Notes: generated from the letters alone by a model not told the origin. 33,994 nucleotides of DNA from Deltaproteobacteria bacterium (GCA_002731275.1 PCBK01000126.1:1-33994); one strand, 5' to 3'; shown: positions 24,991 to 33,607, counted from the first letter of the stretch. Translations and numbers: made by a program.

Positions 24991-26469
24991 ATGGGTGGTG
25001 GAATTTACGATCAAGACGTCGCGATCAGAGCACGTTCAAGCAACAACAACGTATTCGCATACCAGGGATACGGCGTCAACGCTGTTGAAGCGACAGAGAC
25101 ACAACAACAAAAGGTTCATCAATCGCTCGATCCATTCGACAAGGTGAGAGAGTGTAATAACGAGACGCCCATCGTGATCGCGCTTGATGTCACCCGTTCA
25201 CGGGGTGAAGACACTCGAACAGTCTATGAAAAATTACCGATGTTCATCGGTCAACTCTTGATGAAACAATACGTCCCAGGACCAGCGATCAGCTTCGCCG
25301 CGATTGGAGATGCCCACGCAGGAGATAAAGCCCCCCTTCAGGTCGGTCAGTTTGAGGCTGATAACAGACTCGATGATGTCCTCAGTCACGTCTGGATCGA
25401 AGAGGGAGGCGGCGGCACAGGCCAGGAATCCTACGAGTTGGCTGCTTACTTTTACAGCCGCACAAAGCTCGTCCAATACGAGAAGACGGGCAAGAAAGGA
25501 TACTTCTTCTTTGTGGGCGATGAAGGATACTACCCAACATTGCCCAAGAAACAGGTCCGCAAGATCATCGGCGACAAGCTCAAAAAAGACCTCGACTCCA
25601 TCGAAGTCTTCAAGGCATTACAGGAGAAATTTCATGTCTTCTTTGTCTACCCAACGCAATCCTGGGAATCGCGTATCAACGACATCGACGCAGAGATCAA
25701 AAAGCGCGTACAGGAAGCTGGCGGACAATACGATGGTGTCGACATCAGAGTCTCACTACTGTGGAACAACCGCAACGACCTTGACCTTCACGTGATCACC
25801 CCCTCCGGTGAGCGTATCTACTACGGAAACAAACAATCCCGCTGCGAAGGCTGGCTCGACGTCGATATGAATGTTCGTGGTGAGACGAGTAAACCTGTCG
25901 AAAACATCCGCTGGAAGACAGGGACTGCCCCCAAAGGGACCTACCAGGTCGTCGTGAGAAACTTTGCCTTCCACGAGCCAAAGAAGACACGCACGGAGTT
26001 TCAGGTAGAGTGCGAGATTGATGGCGAGATGAAGCACTTTTCGGGGACGATCTCTGACAAAGGCGAGACAGGTGAGAAGAGCGACGTCGTCGTCTATACC
26101 TTCGATTATGACCCCTCAAAAAAACAACTCCCAGTCGACGAAAATGACGAAAAATACGCAGGCTACAAAGACGAAGTCATCATCGAACAGTGGAGACGCG
26201 CCCTCCCAGATGAGAATATCTTGATGCTCGACGACCCCAAAGCCATCCTCGACGTGATGATGGGCGCGATGGCGATGGTCGAAGGGACCAGTGATATGGA
26301 GCAATTTCTCGCCTCTATGCGCTCACTTGACCGGACAACCCTCCGCCAAGAACAGATCGCCAGAGCGCTCGAAAAGCTCGCCCTCACACAAAGTAAGAGC
26401 AAGGTCGAAGTCCACAACCTGACACAAGCCAAGCAAGTAAAGAAAAAGCGTCGCACAAGTCGCCTCTAG
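24991..26469 (+). CDS. von Willebrand A domain protein with DUF2135/YfaP-like domain
   Basis: This is a 492-residue cytoplasmic protein. The vWA domain (about 58-225) has a metal-ion-dependent adhesion site: D66-V-T-R-S70 (DxTxS), a Thr in GGGGTGQES (T143) and D177 in FVGDEGYY. Residues about 252-345 (RVSLLWNN, DLDLHVITPSGERIYYGN, GWLDVDMN, KGTYQVVVRNF) resemble the DUF2135/YfaP beta domain, which often accompanies vWA modules. A helical stretch and a Lys/Arg-rich tail (KKKRRTSR) end the protein. The N-terminal 50 residues are Gly/Asn/Gln-rich, probably flexible and a possible kinase target. The gene begins 12 bases after the kinase gene, with AAGGAG overlapping that stop, so co-expression is near certain. 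It may be the substrate or adaptor of the kinase. Confidence 0.85.
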   Translation: MGGGIYDQDVAIRARSSNNNVFAYQGYGVNAVEATETQQQKVHQSLDPFDKVRECNNETPIVIALDVTRSRGEDTRTVYEKLPMFIGQLLMKQYVPGPAISFAAIGDAHAGDKAPLQVGQFEADNRLDDVLSHVWIEEGGGGTGQESYELAAYFYSRTKLVQYEKTGKKGYFFFVGDEGYYPTLPKKQVRKIIGDKLKKDLDSIEVFKALQEKFHVFFVYPTQSWESRINDIDAEIKKRVQEAGGQYDGVDIRVSLLWNNRNDLDLHVITPSGERIYYGNKQSRCEGWLDVDMNVRGETSKPVENIRWKTGTAPKGTYQVVVRNFAFHEPKKTRTEFQVECEIDGEMKHFSGTISDKGETGEKSDVVVYTFDYDPSKKQLPVDENDEKYAGYKDEVIIEQWRRALPDENILMLDDPKAILDVMMGAMAMVEGTSDMEQFLASMRSLDRTTLRQEQIARALEKLALTQSKSKVEVHNLTQAKQVKKKRRTSRL

Positions 26470-26483
26470 AGCAGGAGCCTCTC

Positions 26484-28001
26484 ATGTCGAGCACACCAGA
26501 AGCATACATTGTCGTCGGTTTGGGTTATGGAGATGAAGGAAAAGGCTCTATCACGGACGCGCTCACGCGCGTCTACAAGGCCAAACATGTCATCCGCTAC
26601 AACGGTGGTCCACAAGCCGCCCACCACGTCGTCACTGATGAAGGTCAACTTCACTGCTTTGCCCAATTGACCTCTGGGACATTCACTGAGGAAGTGCGTA
26701 GCCTCCTTGGACCGGAGATGTTGATCAACCCCCTCAACATGCTCGAAGAAGCTCGCGTTCTCGAAGAGGAGGGAGTCAAAGACCCCCTCTCAAGAGTGTA
26801 CATCGATCCGGCCTGCCTTGTTGTGACGCCCTACCACAGGCAGATCAACAGGATGAAAGAGTCCCTGAGAGGGACATCGAGACATGGCAGCTGCGGGCAG
26901 GGTGTCGGGCAGGCGTGGATGGACGCACAAAAAGAAGGTTACCCTGTCTTGCGCTTTGAAGACCTGTTCGACAAAGAGCGATGTCGTCAGTTACTCAAGT
27001 GGATCTGGATGATGAAGATCGATCTCGCCGAACAGTGGCTCGATCTTCATCCCGAACGTGAAGACTTGAGAGAGAGCTTACACCAACTACAATACGCCCT
27101 CCCCTACGAGGTTTTGTGTAAACAATACCTCGACTTTGCCTATCATTCGGGGGTTCACAAAGCCGACGTCGCGAGCGACCTCTCTGTACACCACAACCAC
27201 CAGACCTTGATCTTTGAGGGTGCGCAAGGTGTTTTGCTCGATCGAGAGAGGGGTTTTTGGCCCCACGTGACGCCCTCTGATACGACCGCAGGAGAAGCAC
27301 ACAAGATACTGGAACGCGCGGAGCTTCCTCACACTCCACATGTCTTGGGGATCTTACGTGGGTATGCCTCCAGACATGGTGCAGGTCCTTTTGTTTCGGA
27401 GGTCTTTGGACTCGAGCAGGCATTACCAGAACAACACAACGGGACCAATCGATGGCAGGGAGATTTTCGAGTGGGGTGGTTTGATTTGGTGAAGGCGAGA
27501 TATGCTCTTAAGGTCGCCAAAGAGGTCAACTCTATCGCTCTTACACAGCTTGACAGGCTCGCAATGTTAGAGCACTTCGAGGTCTGTACAGCTTATGAAT
27601 ACACGGGCTTTGTGGATGAAGCGCTTCATCGCTTCTTTGATGTGGAAGAGACAGAAGGTCGTGTGCTCATTCACGACATCCTCGTCCCTCCCAAGGCAGA
27701 CAGAAGCCACCAAGAAGAATTGACGAGGCGGTTGAGAGATTGCTCACCTATCACAAAGACCTTCGAAAGTTGGCCGACACAAGAGCGGATAGAGAGCTTG
27801 TGTCCGTCTCTTGAGACATTTATCTCCTTTCTCGAATCACCGGAAGGGCTCCAGACCCCCATCTCGATCCTCTCGTTTGGACCGACCGCTGAAGACAAAT
27901 ACTTTCTCCAAGATCTGCGCCCAACGACAGAGGTCCTGCTCTCTTCTGTTTGGTCCTCACCGACAAAAGATGTTCGCATTGCGAACAACGCTTGCACCTG
28001 A
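26484..28001 (+). CDS. Divergent adenylosuccinate synthetase (PurA) homologue
   Basis: The predicted 505 residues are longer than the usual 430 of PurA. The fold signatures are present: GYGDEGKGSITD (D17 equals the catalytic Asp13 of E. coli PurA), GGPQAAHHVV (H47 equals His41), FEGAQGVLLD, SDTTAG, GAGPFVSEV, RVGWFDLVKARYA and TQLDRL (D357, guanine contact). GTP-dependent chemistry is therefore plausible. The parts that set the substrate differ. GTTGRGIGPAY is replaced by HGSCGQGVGQAW, the aspartate loop GATTGRRRR is replaced by NGTNRWQGDFR, and the Lys before the guanine Asp is Gln. It is likely a specialised ligase on a nucleotide rather than the housekeeping enzyme. Its ATG is 14 bases after the vWA gene, with AGGAG between. 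A truly divergent PurA is the alternative. Confidence 0.8.
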   Translation: MSSTPEAYIVVGLGYGDEGKGSITDALTRVYKAKHVIRYNGGPQAAHHVVTDEGQLHCFAQLTSGTFTEEVRSLLGPEMLINPLNMLEEARVLEEEGVKDPLSRVYIDPACLVVTPYHRQINRMKESLRGTSRHGSCGQGVGQAWMDAQKEGYPVLRFEDLFDKERCRQLLKWIWMMKIDLAEQWLDLHPEREDLRESLHQLQYALPYEVLCKQYLDFAYHSGVHKADVASDLSVHHNHQTLIFEGAQGVLLDRERGFWPHVTPSDTTAGEAHKILERAELPHTPHVLGILRGYASRHGAGPFVSEVFGLEQALPEQHNGTNRWQGDFRVGWFDLVKARYALKVAKEVNSIALTQLDRLAMLEHFEVCTAYEYTGFVDEALHRFFDVEETEGRVLIHDILVPPKADRSHQEELTRRLRDCSPITKTFESWPTQERIESLCPSLETFISFLESPEGLQTPISILSFGPTAEDKYFLQDLRPTTEVLLSSVWSSPTKDVRIANNACT

Positions 28002-28096
28002 TCGGACGATTTTCGACACGAAAGATAAAGAGACATTGCCTGCGAGAAGAGAGATCCATACACTGGAGACATCATCGTACGAGCAGGAGTAGATTC

Positions 28097-28918
28097 GTGT
28101 TGAGCAATACAAAGACGACAAAGAGCAAACAACTCACACCGTTCGAAGAGTCTTTCGAGAGTGATCCCAATATGGGCAACTTCCCGACACGGCTACAGGA
28201 GAAGAAATCGCCAAAGTGGGCAATATTTTTGCCGCTCGTCTCACTGTGGTATGGGCTCTGTTGGTACACCATCCCGCAGGATTCTCTCAGCAAGTGGCTG
28301 CAAGGGCTGGCTTTGATCTTTACACCTTCTTCGGCAGGTAAGTGGATGGAACATTTCCAACCTGTCGCTTGGATCGCCCTCGCATTATTTGGCAGCCTTT
28401 GTCTCGCAGGTGTCTTGATGCAGCTATCTCGCGATGAAGTTGTCGTTGAGTTCGCAGGATGGGTCGTCCGATCTGGCCTCTTCTTCGTGATCTTGATGGT
28501 GTTTCAGCTCTTCTTTTTGGGGCAAACGACAAAACAACACACATTTGCCGAAGTCATCTTCTTTTCAGGTGCAGGTGGGAGCGTCTTTGGTGGGTTGTAC
28601 ACGTTGCTCGTCGATTGGGAAGACACAGAGTCCTCTTCTGTCGTCGTCGCTATGACCTTTGCCGTCGTCGGCATGATGCTATTCGCCGGCTTCGTGGGCT
28701 GGTTGGTCATGGACGTCGGCTGGGAATGGATGGAGATCTTTATCGGAATCAGGGGCATGGTTGTCGGTGGTGTGATGGGGGCAGGTCTTGGTTTTGGACT
28801 CAGCTCACTCTTTGGGGAGCTCTTTGACGCCTTCTTCAAGCGCCTGCTTATTGCGGGTGTGACAGCCAGCGCACTACATATATCCCTACTCGCCGTGCAT
28901 CACCTGGGGTTCCTGTGA
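28097..28918 (+). CDS. Multi-pass membrane protein of the kinase operon
   Basis: No family is recognised. The 273-residue protein has a soluble N-terminus of about 45 residues and six to seven hydrophobic helices (about 46-64, 90-106, 118-138, 150-170, 180-205, 215-240 and 250-272). One of them is Gly-rich (MVVGGVMGAGLGFGL). The frame is open from 27950, inside the PurA-like gene. The GTG at 28097 is preceded by AGGAG with seven bases spacing and is the likely start. The 95-base gap after the PurA-like gene shows no terminator, so it probably belongs to the same operon. It could be a membrane receptor, effector or anchor for the cytoplasmic kinase/vWA/PurA-like proteins; this is inferred from position only. 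Confidence 0.7.
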   Translation: MLSNTKTTKSKQLTPFEESFESDPNMGNFPTRLQEKKSPKWAIFLPLVSLWYGLCWYTIPQDSLSKWLQGLALIFTPSSAGKWMEHFQPVAWIALALFGSLCLAGVLMQLSRDEVVVEFAGWVVRSGLFFVILMVFQLFFLGQTTKQHTFAEVIFFSGAGGSVFGGLYTLLVDWEDTESSSVVVAMTFAVVGMMLFAGFVGWLVMDVGWEWMEIFIGIRGMVVGGVMGAGLGFGLSSLFGELFDAFFKRLLIAGVTASALHISLLAVHHLGFL

Positions 28919-28931
28919 GTTGACTCGCCTC

Positions 28932-29774
28932 CTATGAGAACTCGATCGCGAGCTGCCTGGAGTGAGCGACCAAACGCCCTTGTGAATCCCATAACACCCC
29001 GTCAGTGTCTGCATATCCACCGACAGATGCGAGAGAGTGGGCATCAAATAACCACCAATCTTCACTGGAAAGAGCCTCTTTTTCGATGGGATAAAAGAAA
29101 TTGATCATCCACGTCGCGGATGAAGCGGGGATGAAAGAGTCAGCCTTCGAAAGGATCGGTGGAGGCCAAGCGTCGAGCAACGCGACGAGCTCGGGGTAGC
29201 CAACACTGTCCGTATCACGTAAACGACACCACCCTTGGACACGAGCCTCATCTGCCCCACTATAAGGAAAACTTTCGACAGTCCAACGATACGCGATATG
29301 CTTTGTAAAGGTAGGTACGACACCTTCTATGAAAGGCATCTCCCCGAGGCCATCGTAATGTGCAACCTCTGGTGCTTTTGCAGGTTCAATGTGCAATGAG
29401 CGCTCATGATCGGCACCAAAACTTCCGAGGATAACAGTGCAAACCTGATCATCTTGGGTGACGCGAGCTTCGATGTGAGAGAGTGACTTCCCACTACGAA
29501 GCACCTCTACACTGATCGAGGTCTCAATGTCTGTTTTGACAGGGCCAACAAACGATGTATACAATGATCGAAGAAACCGCTCTTTTGGGACAAAATCCCT
29601 CATCGCACGAAGCGCAGTGCCAACGACCAAACCACCAAACGCAGTCCGACCCTGCGCCCACTCTTGAGGAACACTCCACGTATAACGGTTCTCCGAAACC
29701 TTCTGAACCTCACTCACACTTGTAAATGCACTCTTCATGACCGTATTTGTGTGTCCTTCACCCAAGCATTGCAT
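28932..29774 (-). CDS. Acyl-CoA thioesterase-like protein (double hot-dog, TesB type)
   Basis: This 280-residue protein matches the TesB/thioesterase-like double hot-dog layout. The first hot-dog contains WAQGRTAFGGLVVGTALRAM and SLYTSFVGPVKTD. RSGKSLSHIEARVTQDDQ follows. The second hot-dog contains DAWPPPILSK and ATWMINFFYP, then LWDSQGRLVAHSRQLA. Such enzymes hydrolyse acyl-CoA thioesters in the cytoplasm; the Asp/Thr/Gln residues are not all certain by eye. The frame is open to 29834. The ATG at 29774 has GGAG eight bases upstream, whereas the Met at 29738 would match family N-termini better but lacks a ribosome binding site. It converges on the membrane-protein gene, 13 bases apart. Confidence 0.82.
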   Translation of the reverse strand: MQCLGEGHTNTVMKSAFTSVSEVQKVSENRYTWSVPQEWAQGRTAFGGLVVGTALRAMRDFVPKERFLRSLYTSFVGPVKTDIETSISVEVLRSGKSLSHIEARVTQDDQVCTVILGSFGADHERSLHIEPAKAPEVAHYDGLGEMPFIEGVVPTFTKHIAYRWTVESFPYSGADEARVQGWCRLRDTDSVGYPELVALLDAWPPPILSKADSFIPASSATWMINFFYPIEKEALSSEDWWLFDAHSLASVGGYADTDGVLWDSQGRLVAHSRQLAIEFS

Positions 29775-29924
29775 CAGGTGCTCTCCACAATTCCTTTCGT
29801 TGAAAAAAGTTAAGGCCGTCCAATGACCCTTCATCTCAGATAAGACGTGTCCAACTTATGCATGTTGTTCAGAAAGTCAAAGACCTTGAAGTCGGTGGAG
29901 AGAGAAAAGTGAGCGTTGAGGCGC

Positions 29925-30797
29925 TCAAGGTGCCTGTCCAGAGAGTGCCCGGTAGCGATGCGTGACAGGTTTTACAGTCGCACAAGGTCGGCAAAGTGCG
30001 GAGGCAAGACCAGAATTGCGTCTTGTTCGCCCAGAGATGGCTTTGAAAACAGGGCCGCTCTTGTCCTCATCACATTGGATACATGCGTTGAGAGAGCCAT
30101 CTTTTTCGTGGTGTGGAGCGTTGAGTCGGCTGACACACTCAGAGAGGCACTCCTTACGGGTGTGGGTTGTGTTGTAAAACCAGATCTGCGCACAAGGTTT
30201 TGTGAATCCGATGTCTTCGAGACACTTCAGCGCAGCCTCATCATCTCCTCCCAAACCCTTTAGTGCACATTGGCGGACAGGCCCTGTCAGATCCGGCTTC
30301 TCCATATAGACGGAGAGATCCATCAACGAAGAACACAAACCACAAGGACCAAAATGCGTCACACGCGCGCCCGCCTTCTCTGCGAGGTCTTTGCTGTCGT
30401 ATGTTTGCAGAGAGTAGTGATTCTCTTTCTCGGGATCAGGTAGAAATCCACACACAGAACCTTTTGAGATCGTTGGCGCAGGTTTCTCGTATGGATCAGA
30501 TGTAAGGAGAGTCGGCGGATTGGTCAGGTTCCAACGACGAACATCAGCGATCCACTCACTGTCATAGGTTGGCGGTGTCCAGACTTGCCCACTGCACGCA
30601 CATGTAGGCGCACATTGGCTCTTATCAAGTCCCGTTGAGTCCGTAGGTAAACCGAAGAGTGTCTGACAAGAATCCCCCAAGGAGACGTCGGCCACATTGG
30701 AGTCAGGTTGTGGCTCTCCAGTACAGGAGAACAACAGAAATGATATCAAACAACATATCGATAAGCTTTTCCATCCGAATAGACAACGATGCAACAA
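29925..30797 (-). CDS. Cys-rich lipoprotein of unknown function
   Basis: This 290-residue protein starts with TTG, eight bases after a perfect AAGGAG. The signal peptide ends in lipobox LFSC (C25). The mature part has 16 further Cys, many paired (CGLC, CLSEC, CIQC, CRPC), which suggests disulphides or a metal site. The C-terminal third is striking: KPCAQIWFYNTTHTRKEC, then LNACIQCDEDKSGPVF and SGRTRRNSGLASALCRPC. I have a faint impression that this block occurs in proteins of marine protists, but I cannot name a family. It lies 150 bases upstream of the thioesterase gene on the same strand and is divergent from the Arg/Cys-rich protein. The function is unknown. Confidence 0.75.
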   Translation of the reverse strand: MLHRCLFGWKSLSICCLISFLLFSCTGEPQPDSNVADVSLGDSCQTLFGLPTDSTGLDKSQCAPTCACSGQVWTPPTYDSEWIADVRRWNLTNPPTLLTSDPYEKPAPTISKGSVCGFLPDPEKENHYSLQTYDSKDLAEKAGARVTHFGPCGLCSSLMDLSVYMEKPDLTGPVRQCALKGLGGDDEAALKCLEDIGFTKPCAQIWFYNTTHTRKECLSECVSRLNAPHHEKDGSLNACIQCDEDKSGPVFKAISGRTRRNSGLASALCRPCATVKPVTHRYRALSGQAP

Positions 30798-31046
30798 GTT
30801 TTGCGCTCCTTAAGGCAAGAGAATATCTGTACCGTCCACATATCACATCTGGTTTGTCGTTGACCACCAACAAAAGAAGAGCCGGCAAAGGACCCAAAGC
30901 AAAAATACCCGAATATTGCGTCCAATGGAGCGATCAAGAAAGACAGCCCCTTGCCTCCAAAAAATTTTCGAATAAATTAAGAAGTAACCTCGTTGTACAC
31001 TAGAGAATCAAAAAAAGCTCGTACAATCTTCACAATGGAGAATCGC

Positions 31047-32804
31047 ATGATGAGATCGTGGCTCATACTCAGTTTGTTCGTGGCTTGCGCAATTTGGTGC
31101 CTCCCACAAGAGGCCCAAGCCCAACGCGCGAGATGCTACGCCAAATGCAAACGAATGTACCCATGTACATATACAAAAAGATACTTCACTCGCCGATACT
31201 GCCAACCACGTCGCTTCTGTCGTTGGCGCTACCAATGTCGAGAGAGTATCTTTGGCGAGCGGCTATGCCGACGGCGTTACGTCTGTAAAAGAAGACGCCG
31301 CTGTACCTACCGCCGATACTCAAGAAGTGTCCGAACATGTCGCGCCAAAATGCTTTGCTTCAGACGCTGTTTGCGCGCCCCGATCGGCACACGTGGACGA
31401 GGTGATGAGGGAGAAGGCGATGAACTTGATGACAGCCCAGATCGACAATTCCTGAGAAACAGACGAACATACAGAAGACGCTCAAACACTCGCCGGCGTT
31501 ACGAAAACCGCTACAAAGCGCCCCGTGGAAATGAACGCTACAAAGCGCCTCGTGGTAACGAACGTTACAAACAACCCCGTGGTAACGAACGTTACAAACA
31601 AAAAAGATACAGGGGATATCCCCCAACCAGACGTCCAATCAGGACAGTCCCAGTCTCTCACAACTCCAACGGCACAGTGCCTCCTCGTCGCAATGGCAAT
31701 AGAGACGAAGAGACCGGTGATAACATGGAGATGTTCTTCGATCAAAAGGGCCAAATGAAAAAAGTGAAGCTTCCCCCACCCCGGAAAGCACCTGTTTCAA
31801 AGGAAACGCTTGCGCAAAGAAAGCGCTTAAGAGCCCTCAAAGAACAACTGGCCAAACGCAAGGCGGAGCTTGAACGCCTTCGAAATATGACGCAAAAACA
31901 ACAAGATCGCCTAAAAAAATTGAAATCACTTTCTGCAAAAGAGCGCGCATTGATCGAAAAAGAGCGTGCGAACCGAAAAAAATTGCAGCAAGAACGATTC
32001 GCAGAGCTCGCGACGATCAAAAAGCAAAGAGAAGCCGAGCAACGACGACTTAAGCGTATTCAGCAACGTGCAAGCAAAATGCAACGTCTCGCGCAACGAG
32101 AGAAGCACCTAGCCATCCAACGAAGAAAGCTGGCAAAACTTCGTCTCATCGCCTTGAAAAAGAAGCACAGCAAACAGCTCAGAATGCTCAAAGAGCAAGA
32201 GTCCAAACTCGCCAAAAGAATGCACACGATTCGTAGACGAAAGAAGCGTATCAAACGTGAACGCTCGACTGAATCGCAGGCACAAGTAGCCTTTAACAAA
32301 GGCAAGCTCAAAACAGCTCTGGCGATCTTCTCCAAAAATGGCGACAAAAAAATGGCTCACATGGTCAAGGACTTCCGTGCTGCATACTATGCAGGCAGTC
32401 GAGAAAGTCGAAACAGAAATGCTTCGAGCGCTATCCCTCACCTCGAAAAAGCCCATATGCTCGACCTTGAGCTTGGTGGCGGAAAAAGTATCTACACCAA
32501 ACGTGTTCGAGCGATGCTCGGAAATATGCATATCTACCGTGGACTCCTCGCGATGAGCCGCCGCTCTTATGAGTCAGCTTACGTTTACTTCAACGTTGCG
32601 AAACGCTACGCACCACGACATCGTTCTATCCGTAGCAAACTCAAAGAGCTCCGTAATCAAGCCAAAAAATACTTTGCGCAGGGTAAAGCCAACACAAAAC
32701 AACCACGCATTGCCCGACGATATCTTCAAAAAGTGATCCGCCTCGTCCCCCCCCATGACAAACTCTACAGACGCGCACGTACCCTCCTCGCTAGCATTCA
32801 GTAA
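31047..32804 (+). CDS. Secreted Arg/Cys-rich repeat and coiled-coil protein
   Basis: This 585-residue, very basic protein is exported. A signal peptide probably ends at AQA (residue 25). Residues 28-110 hold twelve Cys among many Arg and Tyr (RYCQPRRFC, RRRYVCKRRRRC). An acidic patch (GDEGEGDELDD) and a linker with RYKxPRGNE repeats follow. A long Lys/Arg/Glu/Leu-rich coiled coil spans about 245-400. The C-terminal part (about 415-585) is helical and resembles TPR repeats (SSAIPHLEKAHML, SYESAYVYFNVAKRYAP, IARRYLQKVIRL). GGAG six bases before the ATG at 31047 decides the start; the frame is open from 30993. The basic part could bind polyanions such as DNA, polysaccharide or lipopolysaccharide. 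No family is known to me. Confidence 0.75.
   Translation: MMRSWLILSLFVACAIWCLPQEAQAQRARCYAKCKRMYPCTYTKRYFTRRYCQPRRFCRWRYQCRESIFGERLCRRRYVCKRRRRCTYRRYSRSVRTCRAKMLCFRRCLRAPIGTRGRGDEGEGDELDDSPDRQFLRNRRTYRRRSNTRRRYENRYKAPRGNERYKAPRGNERYKQPRGNERYKQKRYRGYPPTRRPIRTVPVSHNSNGTVPPRRNGNRDEETGDNMEMFFDQKGQMKKVKLPPPRKAPVSKETLAQRKRLRALKEQLAKRKAELERLRNMTQKQQDRLKKLKSLSAKERALIEKERANRKKLQQERFAELATIKKQREAEQRRLKRIQQRASKMQRLAQREKHLAIQRRKLAKLRLIALKKKHSKQLRMLKEQESKLAKRMHTIRRRKKRIKRERSTESQAQVAFNKGKLKTALAIFSKNGDKKMAHMVKDFRAAYYAGSRESRNRNASSAIPHLEKAHMLDLELGGGKSIYTKRVRAMLGNMHIYRGLLAMSRRSYESAYVYFNVAKRYAPRHRSIRSKLKELRNQAKKYFAQGKANTKQPRIARRYLQKVIRLVPPHDKLYRRARTLLASIQ
31509..31604 (+). repeat. 27-bp tandem repeat encoding RYKxPRGNE
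   Basis: Three full 27-bp units (31509-31535, 31536-31562 and 31563-31589) and a partial fourth encode RYKAPRGNE, RYKAPRGNE, RYKQPRGNE and RYKQK. The units are close to identical at the DNA level, which indicates recent slippage expansion. Confidence 0.85.
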
Positions 32805-33039
32805 TTCCATCCCCCTGAGCCTTCGTGACTTCCCCTATTTGATCCAGGGGCAGTTGCACTTGTGTCTTCGCAAAGTGCACCCGAACACACGGCATAATCC
32901 CTCTCTTGCAATACGTATGTCGCAAGCGACATCCTCTTAACGCTCGACTGCTCGGGCAATATATGCGGTTGTCATTTGCTTCATTCACTTTGCAACCACC
33001 CCTTCGACAAACCTCTCCATCCCCCTAGCCTCCGGCCTT

Positions 33040-33075
33040 CCCCCTTCCTCTCCATCCTCTGGAAGAGGAAGGGGG
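33040..33075. repeat. Perfect 12-bp hairpin
   Basis: CCCCCTTCCTCT (33040-33051) pairs with AGAGGAAGGGGG (33064-33075) around a 12-base loop. A similar purine/pyrimidine stem is found at 33887-33915, which suggests one element type. Confidence 0.7.
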
Positions 33076-33335
33076 GCCAATCAAACGATATATACGTGAC
33101 TTTAGGTTTTGTGCATGTGAGAAGAACCCCCTCAGTCCGAGCGAACGATCGTCCAACTCCCCCTGTAAGACCTGCCCTTTGCTTTGGTCGACAAGGGCAG
33201 CGATGAAAGACCCCCCATCAGACGGACTTTTCCCGCCATTTCCCCCTGCGCAACTTCGTTGGCAAGGGGAGCGATACATATCAAACGAGATATCGCGATA
33301 CAAACGAAAAATACGTGTATATCGGTAGAATGTCA

Positions 33336-33358
33336 GTAGGTCGGCCTTGTGTGCAACC
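33336..33358 (+). repeat. GTAG-foot REP-like element, degenerate copy
   Basis: CAGTAGGTCGGCCTTGTGT (33334-33352) followed by GCAACC repeats the text of the element at 33831-33857, with the stem decayed and the loop CCTTGTGT kept. The GTAG tetranucleotide at 33336-33339 sits at the foot of the hairpin. Confidence 0.5.
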
Positions 33359-33379
33359 AAACACAATGTGATGTGTTGA

Positions 33380-33400
33380 GGTGGGACTTTGAGTCCCACC
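33380..33400. repeat. Perfect 9-bp hairpin
   Basis: GGTGGGACT (33380-33388), the loop TTG and AGTCCCACC (33392-33400) form a perfect stem-loop inside the island. Confidence 0.7.
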
Positions 33401-33449
33401 GCATTCAGATCAATGCGAAGCCCTTGAGGCGAGCGTACCTTTTCTATAG

Positions 33450-33469
33450 CACCGGGTTTTAACCCGGTG
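33450..33469. repeat. Perfect 9-bp palindrome
   Basis: CACCGGGTT, TT and AACCCGGTG form a near-continuous palindrome. It shares its layout (GCACC, GGGTT/AACCC core) with the one at 33608-33625. Confidence 0.7.
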
Positions 33470-33607
33470 GTACCAACCAAACGAATCCCTCCACCCAATC
33501 ATTCAAGCCATGTTCCCGCTCTCCAGAAACGTTCGTTGGGAGAACACGCTCAAAGGATACGAATCAAATCATATATGTACGGACATTGGGATACGAATGG
33601 CTGTGCA

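Noticed and set aside
33025-33498. Minus-strand ORF of 157 codons in the hairpin island
   Set aside because: It runs through several perfect hairpins, which dictate its sequence; there is no ribosome binding site or protein-like pattern.
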